The notes under the pieces: model-generated
Databases searched by the model: none
The model's input: only the letters and a program-made list of their open reading frames with translations
What the model was told of the DNA's origin: nothing
Made by a program: the position numbers and the translations under genes
NCBI RefSeq assembly: GCF_000745835.1
Contig: NZ_KN050758.1
Span: 12,141 to 46,268 of the forward strand
DNA: 34,128 bases
Direction of reading: 5' to 3'
Source of the DNA: Belnapia moabensis DSM 16746
Lineage (GTDB): Bacteria; Pseudomonadota; Alphaproteobacteria; Acetobacterales; Acetobacteraceae
In this document: one piece after another, positions 8,748 to 22,129 of the stretch
How the letters are laid out: each line of letters starts with the position of its first letter
Numbering within the stretch: the first letter of the stretch is position 1

Positions 8748-8902
8748 TTCATAACCTTCGCCTATCTGCGCCTACCGCAGGTCATAGTTTGTGTTATCTG
8801 GCCCTATTCACGCAAATGCGAGCAAAGGGTCGGCGTGGCGCAAATCCAGCAACAGAATCAAGCTATCGAACTAAGATGTCACGGTTAAGAAGCTGTACGC
8901 AA

Positions 8903-9068
8903 TTAAAAGCCCTGCTGCGTCTGGATTTGGGCGACAGGTCGACGCGCAATGATGGAGATCATTGCAATTTCGACGTGCTCGGCAAGGAGGTCGGCGGCGC
9001 AGTCGTACACGATGTTGAGCCGCCGGTAGCGACCGAGCCAAGCGAACAGCTACTCAATAGTCGGCCCT
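8903..9068 (-). pseudogene. IS5-type transposase C-terminal scrap (copy 1)
   Basis: The minus strand reads IE*LFAWLGRYRRLNIVYDCA, followed by an EIAMISIIARR-like tail and TAA at 8903. It corresponds to the end of an IS5-family DDE transposase, where the conserved ER of the third catalytic motif has become E-stop. The same C-terminus recurs at 9357-9700, and both are followed by a matching AAGAAGCTGTAC end sequence (8887 and 9341). It is therefore a second, older copy of the same element. Confidence 0.75.
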
Positions 9069-9079
9069 GAATAACCCCG

Positions 9080-9340
9080 TCAGGCTGCGCGGGCTGTAAC
9101 TGGGAGATGGTCCGGCTGGGCGATTGCGGGGATGAGGCTGGTGAGGAGGGCGAGCAAAAAGGCTCCCAGGTAGGCGAGGATCTTGCGGATGTTGTGACCG
9201 CAGCCGCAGAGGACGGCGTAGAGGGCGTCACCGATCGTGCCCTTGAGGGCGCATCGGGCGAGGCGTCCGTGAGATTTCATGTGGCCGATCTCGGGTTCGA
9301 TGGCGCTGCGTCGCCGCAGGAGCTTGCGCAGGCGTGCCGT
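9080..9340 (-). pseudogene. C-terminal fragment of a different IS5-family transposase
   Basis: Read on the minus strand from about 9340, the fragment is LRKLLRRRSAIEPEIGHMKS, then LKGTIGDALYAVLCGCGHNI and a hydrophobic tail ending at 9080. This is the IS5-subgroup C-terminus, with the last catalytic Glu in SAIEPEIGH. Everything N-terminal is missing. It is wedged exactly between two copies of another IS5-type C-terminus, indicating successive insertions or recombination between them. Confidence 0.8.
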
Positions 9341-9356
9341 AAGAAGCTGTACACGA

Positions 9357-9700
9357 TTAAACTCCTTGCGGCGCCGGGGTTTGGCCGACGAGCCGGCTTG
9401 CGATGATGGAGATTATCGCAATCCAGATATGCCCGGCAAAGAGGTCTGCGGCGCGGTCGTAGACGACGTTGAGCCGCCGGTAGGGGCTGAGCCAAGCGAA
9501 CATTCGCTCGACGACCCACCTGATCCCGTTCGGCAGGAAGCGACCCTCGCGCGTGCCGCCGGGCGAGGCCGAAACATGGATGTCGTGCTCGATCGCTGCC
9601 GCAGCGAAGGGCGCGCCCTTGAGGCTGCTGTCGCCGAGGAGAGCCCCCTGGCAGCCAAGCGCGGCCAGCCGCGGCAGCATCGGCATGACGCCGGTGCGCG
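9357..9700 (-). pseudogene. IS5-type transposase C-terminal part (copy 2)
   Basis: This frame holds the last ~114 residues of an IS5-family DDE transposase, including the catalytic Glu in RWVVERMFAWLSPYRRLN and the tail HIWIAIISIIASRL. It is cut at its N-terminal side by the IS3-family element starting near 9700. The N-terminal half of a matching transposase continues beyond that element at 11346-11923, so the two are probably halves of one split gene. The reading frame itself carries no stop. Confidence 0.8.
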
Positions 9701-9716
9701 TCAAGATAGTTGTCGC
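9700..9716 (+). repeat. Left inverted repeat of the IS3-family element
   Basis: GTCAAGATAGTTGTCGC pairs with the inverse of 11328-11344, with 13 of 17 positions matching. The inner nine bases, AGTTGTCGC, are identical. Confidence 0.6.
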
Positions 9717-9737
9717 CTTGGTTTCGTAACAGCTCCC

Positions 9738-10814
9738 CTAACCGGTCTGCTTCGACGTGCTGAGCGCGACGATGCTGTCGCGCTCGGGGTTGAGGGTGAC
9801 GGCGCCGATCGGGGTCCAGTTGCGGGTCGGCCCGCTCCAGCGGCGAGGATTGGCCTCGCGGGCCTGCTGGTACAGCGCGTGACGGGCGGCCAGGATGGGC
9901 CGGTCCTCGGTGGTATGGCGCTGGGCCGGGGTGACGTAGCGGATGCCGCTGTGACGATGGTCATGGTTGTACCAGTGCACAAAAGCGGCCGCCCACTGCC
10001 GCGCCTCGGCGAGGTCGGCAAAGCCCGCGGCGGGGAAGTCGGGGCGGTACTTGGCGGTGCGGAACAGCGCCTCGGCATAGGAGTTGTCGTCGCTGACCCG
10101 GGGCCTGGAGTGCGAGGGCGCGATGCCAAGCCAATGCAGCATGGCCAGCACGGTGGTGCCCTTCATGCTCGGGCCGTTGTCGCCGTGCAGCACCGGACGC
10201 TGCGCACGGGCATGGATGCCCTCGGCCAGCGCGGTGCGGCGGACCAGATGCGCGGCGTGCTCGGCCTGGTCGGTCTCATGCACCTCGTGGCCGACGATCT
10301 TGCGGCTGAACAGGTCGAGGATGAGGAACAGGTAGAACCAGCGGCCCTGCACCCGGGCCCGCAGGAAGGTCACATCCCAACACCAGACCTGCCCAGGAGC
10401 AGTGGCCACATGCGTGCTGGGTGGCCCTGCGGTCCGCGGTGGGCGAGCCCGGCCGCGGTGCCGCATCTGACCATGGTCACGCAGCACGCGATGGAAGCTG
10501 GCCTCGCTGGCGACATAGATGCCCTCGTCGGCCAGCACCGGGACGAGCCGGGTCGGCGGTGTGCTGGCGAAGCGCGGCTGGTTGGCCAGCTCGACGATGC
10601 GCGCCCGCTCTGCCTCGCTGAGCGCATGTGCCGGCCGTGACCGGACGGCCTCGGGCCGGCGGTCGGCCCGGACCTGGCCGTCCTCGGCACGCCAGCGCTG
10701 GACGGTGCGCTGGTCGATGCCGGCCAAGGCACAGGCCCGGGCCAGCCGGGCACCGGCGGCGCAGGCCGCCGTGATCTCAGCCATGAGGGTCTGGCGGTCC
10801 TCCAGGCGGGTCAT
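9738..10814 (-). CDS. IS3-family transposase OrfB (DDE integrase domain)
   Basis: A 358-residue frame carrying the rve-type catalytic core. A short helical HTH_21-like N-terminus (about residues 60-115) precedes D147 (WCWDVTFL), D212 (LHGDNGPSMKG) and E248 (SYAEALFRTAKYRP). The last two are 35 residues apart, the classic DD(35)E spacing. Its ATG overlaps the TGA of orfA as ATGA. The frame is also open back to an A7 slippery run in orfA, so an OrfAB fusion made by -1 frameshifting is possible. No stops or indels are seen, so it looks functional. Confidence 0.92.
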   Translation of the reverse strand: MTRLEDRQTLMAEITAACAAGARLARACALAGIDQRTVQRWRAEDGQVRADRRPEAVRSRPAHALSEAERARIVELANQPRFASTPPTRLVPVLADEGIYVASEASFHRVLRDHGQMRHRGRARPPRTAGPPSTHVATAPGQVWCWDVTFLRARVQGRWFYLFLILDLFSRKIVGHEVHETDQAEHAAHLVRRTALAEGIHARAQRPVLHGDNGPSMKGTTVLAMLHWLGIAPSHSRPRVSDDNSYAEALFRTAKYRPDFPAAGFADLAEARQWAAAFVHWYNHDHRHSGIRYVTPAQRHTTEDRPILAARHALYQQAREANPRRWSGPTRNWTPIGAVTLNPERDSIVALSTSKQTG

Positions 10815-11287
10815 TCGTCCTCGCCGTCGCGGAAGACCGCATCCAGTTTTTTTCGCAGCACCAGCAAGGCGGCCGTTTCGGCCAGGGCCTTGTCCTTGCG
10901 GTGCAACTCGCGCTCGAGCTCCTTGACCCGCCGCCGGTCCTGCCGCGCCTCGACGGCGCTGGCCGCTCGCGGCTCGCCGAGGCCGGCAATCGCATCATGC
11001 TTCCAGGCCTCCAGCTCAGCGGGGTAGAGGCCCTGCTCGCGGCACCAGGCACTGCGGGCAGCCTCGTCCATCGTCGCCGTGGTGATCACCGCCTCCAGCC
11101 GCGCCGCCGGCGTCCAGCGCTGGTTGTTCGTCAGCTTACCAGGTGCGGCCAGCGCCTGAGCTCGCCAGCGCTCCAGCGTGCCGACGCTGACCCCCACCTC
11201 GCGGGACACCAGATCGATCGCCGCGCTCTCCGGTGGCAGCAGCCGCGCTACGATGCGGTCCCTGAAGGCTTGTCCGTATCTCGCCAT
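10811..11287 (-). CDS. IS3-family OrfA (DNA-binding subunit)
   Basis: A 158-residue helical protein that would bind the ends of the element. Residues 1-50 hold a helix-turn-helix with the usual VSREVGVSVGTLERWRAQAL pattern. A second helical region and a C-terminal coiled-coil/leucine-zipper segment (RRVKELERELHRKDKALAET) match the IS3 OrfA plan. The coding sequence contains A7 at 10847-10853, 11 codons before its stop, positioned to let ribosomes slip into the orfB frame. Confidence 0.88.
   Translation of the reverse strand: MARYGQAFRDRIVARLLPPESAAIDLVSREVGVSVGTLERWRAQALAAPGKLTNNQRWTPAARLEAVITTATMDEAARSAWCREQGLYPAELEAWKHDAIAGLGEPRAASAVEARQDRRRVKELERELHRKDKALAETAALLVLRKKLDAVFRDGEDE
10847..10853 (-). 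promoter_or_regulatory. Candidate -1 programmed frameshift site (A7)
   Basis: In the orfA frame the run is read CGA AAA AAA CTG, giving the slippery heptamer A-AAA-AAA. Slipping back one base puts the ribosome in the orfB frame, which has no stop before the orfB ATG. This is the standard IS3 arrangement for making OrfAB. A stimulatory hairpin was not established by eye. Confidence 0.7.
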
Positions 11288-11327
11288 TCGCGATCATCCA
11301 CGCCCCTCATTGCGTGATCCTATCCAC

Positions 11328-11344
11328 GCGACAACTGCTCTGAC
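11328..11344 (-). repeat. Right inverted repeat of the IS3-family element
   Basis: The reverse complement reads GTCAGAGCAGTTGTCGC and matches the left end in 13 of 17 positions. It lies about 40 bases upstream of the orfA start. Confidence 0.6.
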
Positions 11345-11345
11345 A

Positions 11346-11923
11346 CAGGGGGACGCCAGCGCGGTCGTCCGTGTTGGCCGGCTGCAGTTCGAGATCGAGC
11401 AGCGCTCCGTGCTTGTCGCAGACCGCGAACAGCTTCACGCCTTGATCAGCTTGCCACCATCGATGCCGCGCGCCCAGGCGGTCGGGGCTAACCGTAGCGA
11501 GCGGCTGTCAGCCACCACCGCCGAGGGCAGCACCTCGTCGCCGCAGGCCAGTCGCCAATCGAGCGCGAGACGTTGGTCCAGCCGGCGCCACAGGCCCAGG
11601 CGGGTCCAGCGCGCGAAGCTGCTGTGCAAGGTGGTGAAGGGAACACCCGAGAGCCAGCCGGCGATGCGCCACTGCAGGCCGCCAAAGGTGGGGGTCCAGA
11701 TCAGCCCGATCAGGCGTCGCCGCAGGGTCAGGTCTGGCTTGCGGTCGCAGCAATGTACGCCGACCCGCTCGCAGTCCATGGCCTCCAGTTCCGCCTCGAC
11801 CGCGAAGACGAAGACTTCGATGTCGGCCAGTGTGTTCCAGCCGTCGCCACGGCTGGGTCGAGGAACGCGGCGGTCGGAAGGCGGAGGCAGGTCGGCATTG
11901 CTGCGTAGGCTGGTGCGAGACAT
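11346..11923 (-). pseudogene. IS5-type transposase N-terminal part, frameshifted and split
   Basis: The frame from 11923 to a stop at 11435 holds a DUF4096-like N-terminal region (GLQWRIAGWLSGVPFTTLHS) and the first catalytic Asp region (VVADSRSLRLAP). A one-base change converts ...KLIKA-V into KLIKA-stop. Reading on in the next frame restores a normal IS5 sequence (VKLFAVCDKHGALLDLELQP, then ANTDDRAGV) up to the IS3-element junction. The C-terminal half lies on the other side of that element (9357-9700). The gene is thus dead twice over: by frameshift and by insertion. Confidence 0.78.
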
Positions 11924-11955
11924 CGGCCCAACATGGTGAGGCTCAGCCGGCGCAC

Positions 11956-12299
11956 TGCCCTACGTATCGGAGCAGTCCCGAAAGGGCCGGCTTATTTCGC
12001 GTTCAGACTCTTAGGCCCATCCGTGCAAGCTCGCGCCATATTGAACTAAAGCCTCTAGGTCGGGCCAATCCTCATTGGCGCGGTCATTTACGAATGTTTC
12101 ATACTGGCTGAGGGTACTTTGACAGCCGGGCATTGTTACGAAATTCCAACGTCGTAGTCCGGGGCGTCTGCCGCAAGCGGCCCCCGGATCGTCGGCGGAA
12201 GGGCGGCAGACGGGCGCAATCGCATGGTTAGGCACATCCCCTCGTCACGCCTTGGGCGGTAGAGGGTTCGGCACCGTTCCTTAAGGGAGACGAAGTCGG
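11956..12299. other. Intergenic stretch before the PLP decarboxylase
   Basis: This 344-base interval separates IS5 debris from the decarboxylase gene. A 74-codon minus frame (12011-12235) ends in a reasonably protein-like segment (TLSQYETFVNDRANEDWPDL). It could be the tail of a lost gene, but no family is recognised. The AAGGGAG near 12280 may serve as a distant ribosome-binding site for the decarboxylase. The decarboxylase promoter should lie here; no box is convincing. Confidence 0.4.
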
Positions 12300-13718
12300 A
12301 TGAGCAGTCCCGTGAAAGCCAGCGAGGTCCCAGATTGCAGCCGCCACCCTGCCGACACGCTCGGCATGCCGGCGGAGGACATGCGACGGCTCGGCTACAA
12401 GGTCGTGGACCTCGTCGTCGAGCGCCTGATCGGGAGGGATTTGGAGCCCGCCATCCTGACGGGCACTCCCGAAGCGCTCATGTCCCGCCTTGACGGCGGA
12501 CTCCCCGAGGCGCCGGTCGATCCGGACAATTCGCTCGACCTCCTGGTCCGGGTCGCGCTGGCGCACCAGCAGCACGGCGACCATCCGCGGTACTTCGCGC
12601 GGGTGCCGGGACCGTCCTCCTTCGCGGCGGTACTCGGCGAGTGGCTGGGGACCGGCTTCAACGCCATCTCGGCGTCGTGGGGCGGCGGCTCCGGGCCGTC
12701 TACCGTCGAGCTCGTCGCGCTAGAATGGCTGCGGCAGTTCATCGGCCTGCCGCCGGGGACCGAGGGGGTGCTCGTCTCCGGCGGGTCGCTGGCGAACCTG
12801 ACGGCCTTCGCCGCGGCGCGGACTGCACGTGGCTCTGGCGTTGCCTACCTGACGGATCAGGCACATGCCTCGCTGCCGCGGAGCCTCCGCGGCCTGGGCT
12901 TCGCACAGGAGCAGGTCCGCACGCTCGAGAGTGACGCGAACCTGCGGATGCCCCCCGACGCGCTGCTAGCAGCGATCGCCAAGGATCGGAGGGCGGGCCG
13001 GCATCCGTTTATGGTCGTCGCGTCTGGCGGGACGACGAACGCGGGCACGATTGATCCGCTGCCGGAGATCGCTAGGATCTGCAAGGCTGAGAACCTATGG
13101 TTCCACGTGGACGGCGCGTATGGCGCGCCAGCGGCCGCCACCGCACAGGGGCGGAGATGTCTCGCCGGCATCGAGCACGCGGACAGCTTGGTCCTCGACC
13201 CGCACAAGTGGCTCTTCCAGCCCTACGACGTTGGCTGCGTGTTCGTGTCTCGGCCCGGCACCTTGGAGCGGTGCTTCGCCCTGGACGCGGAGTACCTGCG
13301 GGACGTCACGGCGGACCGCGGCCAAGTCGACTTCCGCGACCGGAGCCTCGAACTGACGCGTCGCGCGCGTGCCCTGAAGTTGTGGATGACGTTTCGGACC
13401 TACGGCTGCGAGAGGCTGCGCGCGGCGATCCGGCGCGGAATCGCGCTCGCTGAGTTCGCTGAAGCCTGCCTGCGCGGAAGCCCCGCCACCTGGGAGGTCG
13501 TTGTTCCGGCCCAGATCGGGATCGTCTGCTTCGCGCTTCGGAACGCCGGTGAAGGGGAGCACGCCAGGCGGGCGAAGGCCGTCTCGGACAGCGGTTACGC
13601 CGCGGTGTCCTCCACCATGTTGAAGAGCCGGAGCGTGCTTCGGCTGTGCACCATTAACCCGCTGACGACCGAGGACGACATCGCGGGTACAATAGACAGG
13701 CTCGCGCGACCCGCCTGA
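12300..13718 (+). CDS. Group II pyridoxal-phosphate amino-acid decarboxylase (AADC-like)
   Basis: A 472-residue cytosolic enzyme expected to remove CO2 from an L-amino acid to give an amine. Diagnostic residues are H189 (DQAHAS, stacking on PLP), D271 (FHVDGAYGA, pyridine N partner) and K303 (LDPHKWLFQP, Schiff base), with the cofactor loop LVSGGSLANL around 158-167. Length matches aromatic-L-amino-acid/tyrosine decarboxylases, but substrate cannot be fixed by eye; aromatic amino acids, diaminobutyrate or glutamate relatives all use this scaffold. It reads toward the biosynthetic operon and is separated from it only by a convergent hydrolase gene. Supplying or capping with an amine is therefore plausible but inferred. 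Confidence 0.9.
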   Translation: MSSPVKASEVPDCSRHPADTLGMPAEDMRRLGYKVVDLVVERLIGRDLEPAILTGTPEALMSRLDGGLPEAPVDPDNSLDLLVRVALAHQQHGDHPRYFARVPGPSSFAAVLGEWLGTGFNAISASWGGGSGPSTVELVALEWLRQFIGLPPGTEGVLVSGGSLANLTAFAAARTARGSGVAYLTDQAHASLPRSLRGLGFAQEQVRTLESDANLRMPPDALLAAIAKDRRAGRHPFMVVASGGTTNAGTIDPLPEIARICKAENLWFHVDGAYGAPAAATAQGRRCLAGIEHADSLVLDPHKWLFQPYDVGCVFVSRPGTLERCFALDAEYLRDVTADRGQVDFRDRSLELTRRARALKLWMTFRTYGCERLRAAIRRGIALAEFAEACLRGSPATWEVVVPAQIGIVCFALRNAGEGEHARRAKAVSDSGYAAVSSTMLKSRSVLRLCTINPLTTEDDIAGTIDRLARPA

Positions 13719-13876
13719 TGCAGTCCCGCGCATCTCCTGGCCTGCGAGCACGCGAGGCGGCCGAGCCGCTTTATGGCGGCGGCCACGGCAAGGACCGCAA
13801 TGACAAGCCCGCGGGTTGGAGGCATGCATTCAATCCGCTGCGGCATCTGACGTAAGCTGCCGCCACCCGAGCCCCG
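13719..13876. other. Convergent intergenic region, weak hairpin
   Basis: This 158-base gap lies between the 3' ends of the decarboxylase and the serine hydrolase. A GCGGCA...TGCCGC inverted pair at about 13840-13863 has a 12-base loop and no T-tract, so it is at best a weak bidirectional terminator. Confidence 0.3.
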
Positions 13877-15457
13877 TCAGCCAACCGTGGCGACGCGCGT
13901 GAACCAGACAAGTGGGGCTCCCGCGCCGGGCCGTACACCCAGCCTGTCGATACGGCCATCGAGGTCGTAGGCGAACATGATCCGCGCGTCCGATAGCGCC
14001 GGCGGATCGTCGGCCACCAGGAACACGTCGTGGTGCAGCGGCCGGAGCGGCCGCTCCTGGCCATTCAGCACGAAGGCAAGCCGCCCGCGCGTCCGGCCGC
14101 GGGTGATCGCGATATCTCCGTAGCCTGGATGAGCGTAGCGGCCGACATACTCCTTCATGGGATGTGACGGCGGCGGTCGCCGCGGCTGACACGGTGCGTC
14201 TGGCGGAGCCGCGGGATTCCCGGCGGGCGCTCGCTCCAGTGGTGACCGGGGCGCCGCCGTTGAGGCGATCTCGTCGAACCACCGCTCCGGCGACTCACCC
14301 AGCAGCAGGTCGCGCAGCACGGCTGCGGCAATGTGAGGCACTGGGTTCTCGTCCCCCAGGTTGCTCAAAGCGACGCAGCCGATGCCGGCGTGGGGCAGGA
14401 GGGACAGCACGGCATGGAAGCCGTCGAAGCTGCCGGTGTGCGTCACGATCTTGCCGCCCAGGTGGCTCGAGACGAAAAAGCCAAGGCCGTGAGCGAGAGG
14501 CGCGGAGGCCTCGGCCAGGCCGGGCGCCTCCACGAGAATCTGCGCGCGATGCAAATCGCCGAGGACGGCGCCGCTCAGCACCCGCCTGCCCTCATGCACG
14601 CCCCCTGAGAGGTGGAAGCGGAGGAAGACGAGCATGTCGTCTAGGCAGGAGACCATGCCACCCACTGGATCTAGGCCGTCCTCCATCGAGCGCCACGGCA
14701 CGCGGCGCCGCGCGCCGCGGCCGCAGCGTGCCGCGAGATGGGGCGTCGCCGCCATCCCGTCGAGCGCTGCCGGTGCGAGGTCGCGGAGAAAGCTCGTGGC
14801 CTGCAGCCCGAGCGGCCTGAGGACCTCGCGCATCACGAGCTCGGGCCAGGGGAGGCCGGCGACACGGCTGGCGGCGACGGCCGCTACAGCAAAGGCCATG
14901 TTCTGGTATTGCCAGCGGCTGCGGAATGGAGCGGTCGGCGCAATGGCGCGCAGCCGCTCCGGGATGTCACGCAGGGTTGGACCGCGGCCGTACCAGGTCA
15001 ATTCGTGCTCCGGCAGGCCGGTCCGGTGCGAGAGCAGGTCACGCAGCGTCGCCTCGGCGCCGGCGATCGGGTCTTGTAGGCGAAATTCTGGCAGGTATCG
15101 CCAGACCGGCACGTCCCAGGAGAGGAGCCCCGCCTCCACCAGCCTAGCGATGGTTGTCGCCGTGAAAGGCTTAGTCAGCGAGCCGATAGCGAAGCGCGTC
15201 CGCGGCGTGACCGCGTCGTGCACCGACGCGTCGCGGCGGCCGTAGCATAGGGCGTGGACGACCCCCTCCTCGGCAACAGCGCCGACCGCGAGCCCAGGAA
15301 CGCGCCAACGGCGCATGGCGCGCTTGATCAGGGTGGCGGAACGCATCTGCCAATTCGGACCTGCCATGACCCGCGCGAAGGCCTCCTCCACCCATGCCCT
15401 CGTCCCATTCGGGCCGGCGATAAGAGCGGCGGCCGCGCCGCAAGCCCCTGCGGCCAC
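13877..15457 (-). CDS. Serine hydrolase of the beta-lactamase/S12 family with C-terminal lipocalin-like domain
   Basis: A 526-residue penicillin-binding-fold hydrolase. S93-x-x-K96 (IGSLTKP), Y184-x-N186 (YQN) and H340-T341-G342 (THTGSFDGF) are the three active-site motifs. The HTG variant is common in esterase/D-aminopeptidase relatives of class C beta-lactamases. Residues ~430-526 (KEYVGRYAHPGYGDIAI onward) resemble the DUF3471-type barrel that follows S12 peptidases such as Pab87. No convincing signal peptide or membrane helix is seen, unlike ClbP-type prodrug peptidases. GTG 15457 lacks a clear ribosome-binding site; Met-31 or Met-38 could be the true start. Placement next to an NRPS operon whose first module epimerises its residue makes hydrolysis of a D-residue-containing peptide a reasonable hypothesis. 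Confidence 0.88.
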   Translation of the reverse strand: MAAGACGAAAALIAGPNGTRAWVEEAFARVMAGPNWQMRSATLIKRAMRRWRVPGLAVGAVAEEGVVHALCYGRRDASVHDAVTPRTRFAIGSLTKPFTATTIARLVEAGLLSWDVPVWRYLPEFRLQDPIAGAEATLRDLLSHRTGLPEHELTWYGRGPTLRDIPERLRAIAPTAPFRSRWQYQNMAFAVAAVAASRVAGLPWPELVMREVLRPLGLQATSFLRDLAPAALDGMAATPHLAARCGRGARRRVPWRSMEDGLDPVGGMVSCLDDMLVFLRFHLSGGVHEGRRVLSGAVLGDLHRAQILVEAPGLAEASAPLAHGLGFFVSSHLGGKIVTHTGSFDGFHAVLSLLPHAGIGCVALSNLGDENPVPHIAAAVLRDLLLGESPERWFDEIASTAAPRSPLERAPAGNPAAPPDAPCQPRRPPPSHPMKEYVGRYAHPGYGDIAITRGRTRGRLAFVLNGQERPLRPLHHDVFLVADDPPALSDARIMFAYDLDGRIDRLGVRPGAGAPLVWFTRVATVG

Positions 15458-15627
15458 GTCAGATGGAGGGCAGGTCTAACCAAGTCCATCGGCGGCCCGT
15501 CATGCCGACATCGCGACCGCTTCGCTTACAGAGCGCTCACAATTGTATGGCTTGCCGAGCCTCCGCAAGCATAGAGTTTGCACCGGCAACCAAGCATAGA
15601 ATGTGCACCGGCAACGGAGGTCGCTTC
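15458..15627 (+). promoter_or_regulatory. Divergent promoter/leader region of the biosynthetic operon
   Basis: These 170 bases separate the minus-strand serine hydrolase from the plus-strand operon and must hold the promoter for at least the latter. The downstream half is a two-unit tandem repeat ending directly at the GGAGG ribosome-binding site (15616-15620) of the first gene. I cannot name a confident -35/-10 pair. Confidence 0.55.
15566..15615 (+). repeat. Two adjacent 25-bp direct repeats in the operon leader
   Basis: Units at 15566-15590 and 15591-15615 abut perfectly and differ at two positions. Each begins CAAGCATAGA and ends TGCACCGGCAAC. The second unit stops one base before the ribosome-binding site, so binding of a protein or small RNA could influence translation or transcription of the operon. 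Confidence 0.85.
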
Positions 15628-16045
15628 ATGCATCCGTATTTCGACCTGTTGAGCCGTTCGGGCGAGTTGCAAGACAACACCGCGGGAAGGTATCGTGAGT
15701 TGTGGCGCGCCTATGCTGCCGACCTGCAGCGATTTGCGGTAGATGCGCAGGGCAAGTCGCGGGATCTGTGGCAATCCTATTTTCAGGAGACCCGCGCTGC
15801 TGGGGCGGGCGACGATACCTCCGAGCGGATCGGTGCGGCGCAGACCAACTTCCAGCGCGCCTATGCGGAGCTCGAAGAGCGCTACGTGCACGCATGCAAG
15901 GAGCGCCAGCGCAGCTTCGCGTGCGATCAGTCGTCGCTCCAGGCAGAGTATGGCCAGCGCTCGATCGAAAGCTTGATGCAGTATCTCGAGGCACTCAGAA
16001 CGAGCCTAGCCCAGGGTGCCTCCAGAACGCCTACCAGTCGCGTGG

Positions 16046-16062
<17 letters not shown>
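15628..16062 (+). CDS. Small helical protein, first gene of the NRPS operon
   Basis: A 144-residue protein from ATG 15628, chosen because GGAGG lies seven bases upstream; the longer upstream frame runs through the leader repeats. It is predicted almost entirely alpha-helical, rich in Tyr, Gln, Arg and Glu with heptad-like spacing (RYRELWRAYAADLQRF, QTNFQRAYAELEERY), and has no membrane segment. The look is phasin-like or coiled-coil scaffold-like, but no family is recognised with confidence. Its stop lies 17 bases inside the NRPS1 frame, so the two are co-translated. A second helical protein of nearly the same size (146 residues) lies downstream of the NRPS genes. A structural or docking role for the assembly line is inference. 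Confidence 0.72.

Positions 16063-22125
<6,063 letters not shown>

Positions 22126-22129
<4 letters not shown>

Larger units (their letters stand above)
9700..11345 (-). mobile_element. IS3-family insertion sequence with OrfA/OrfB
   Basis: The two overlapping transposase frames are bracketed by imperfect inverted repeats sharing AGTTGTCGC (9708-9716 and, inverted, 11328-11336); the similarity extends outward to GTCA. The element of about 1.65 kb interrupts an IS5-type transposase. I could not find a matching 3-5 bp target duplication at the proposed ends, so the exact borders are uncertain by some bases or the flanks have rearranged. Confidence 0.75.

Noticed and set aside
9279-10640. 453-codon plus-strand frame
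   Set aside because: Runs opposite IS5 and IS3 transposase genes whose catalytic motifs are clear; no recognisable motif of its own.
12011-12235. 74-codon minus-strand frame with a protein-like end
   Set aside because: Could be a gene tail, but no start signal or family; kept only as a remark on the intergenic region.
15566-15615. Possible mini CRISPR array
   Set aside because: Repeats abut with no spacers and only two units exist; no cas genes.
15463-15627. Upstream extension of the first operon gene
   Set aside because: It would translate through the tandem repeats, while ATG 15628 has a well-spaced GGAGG site.
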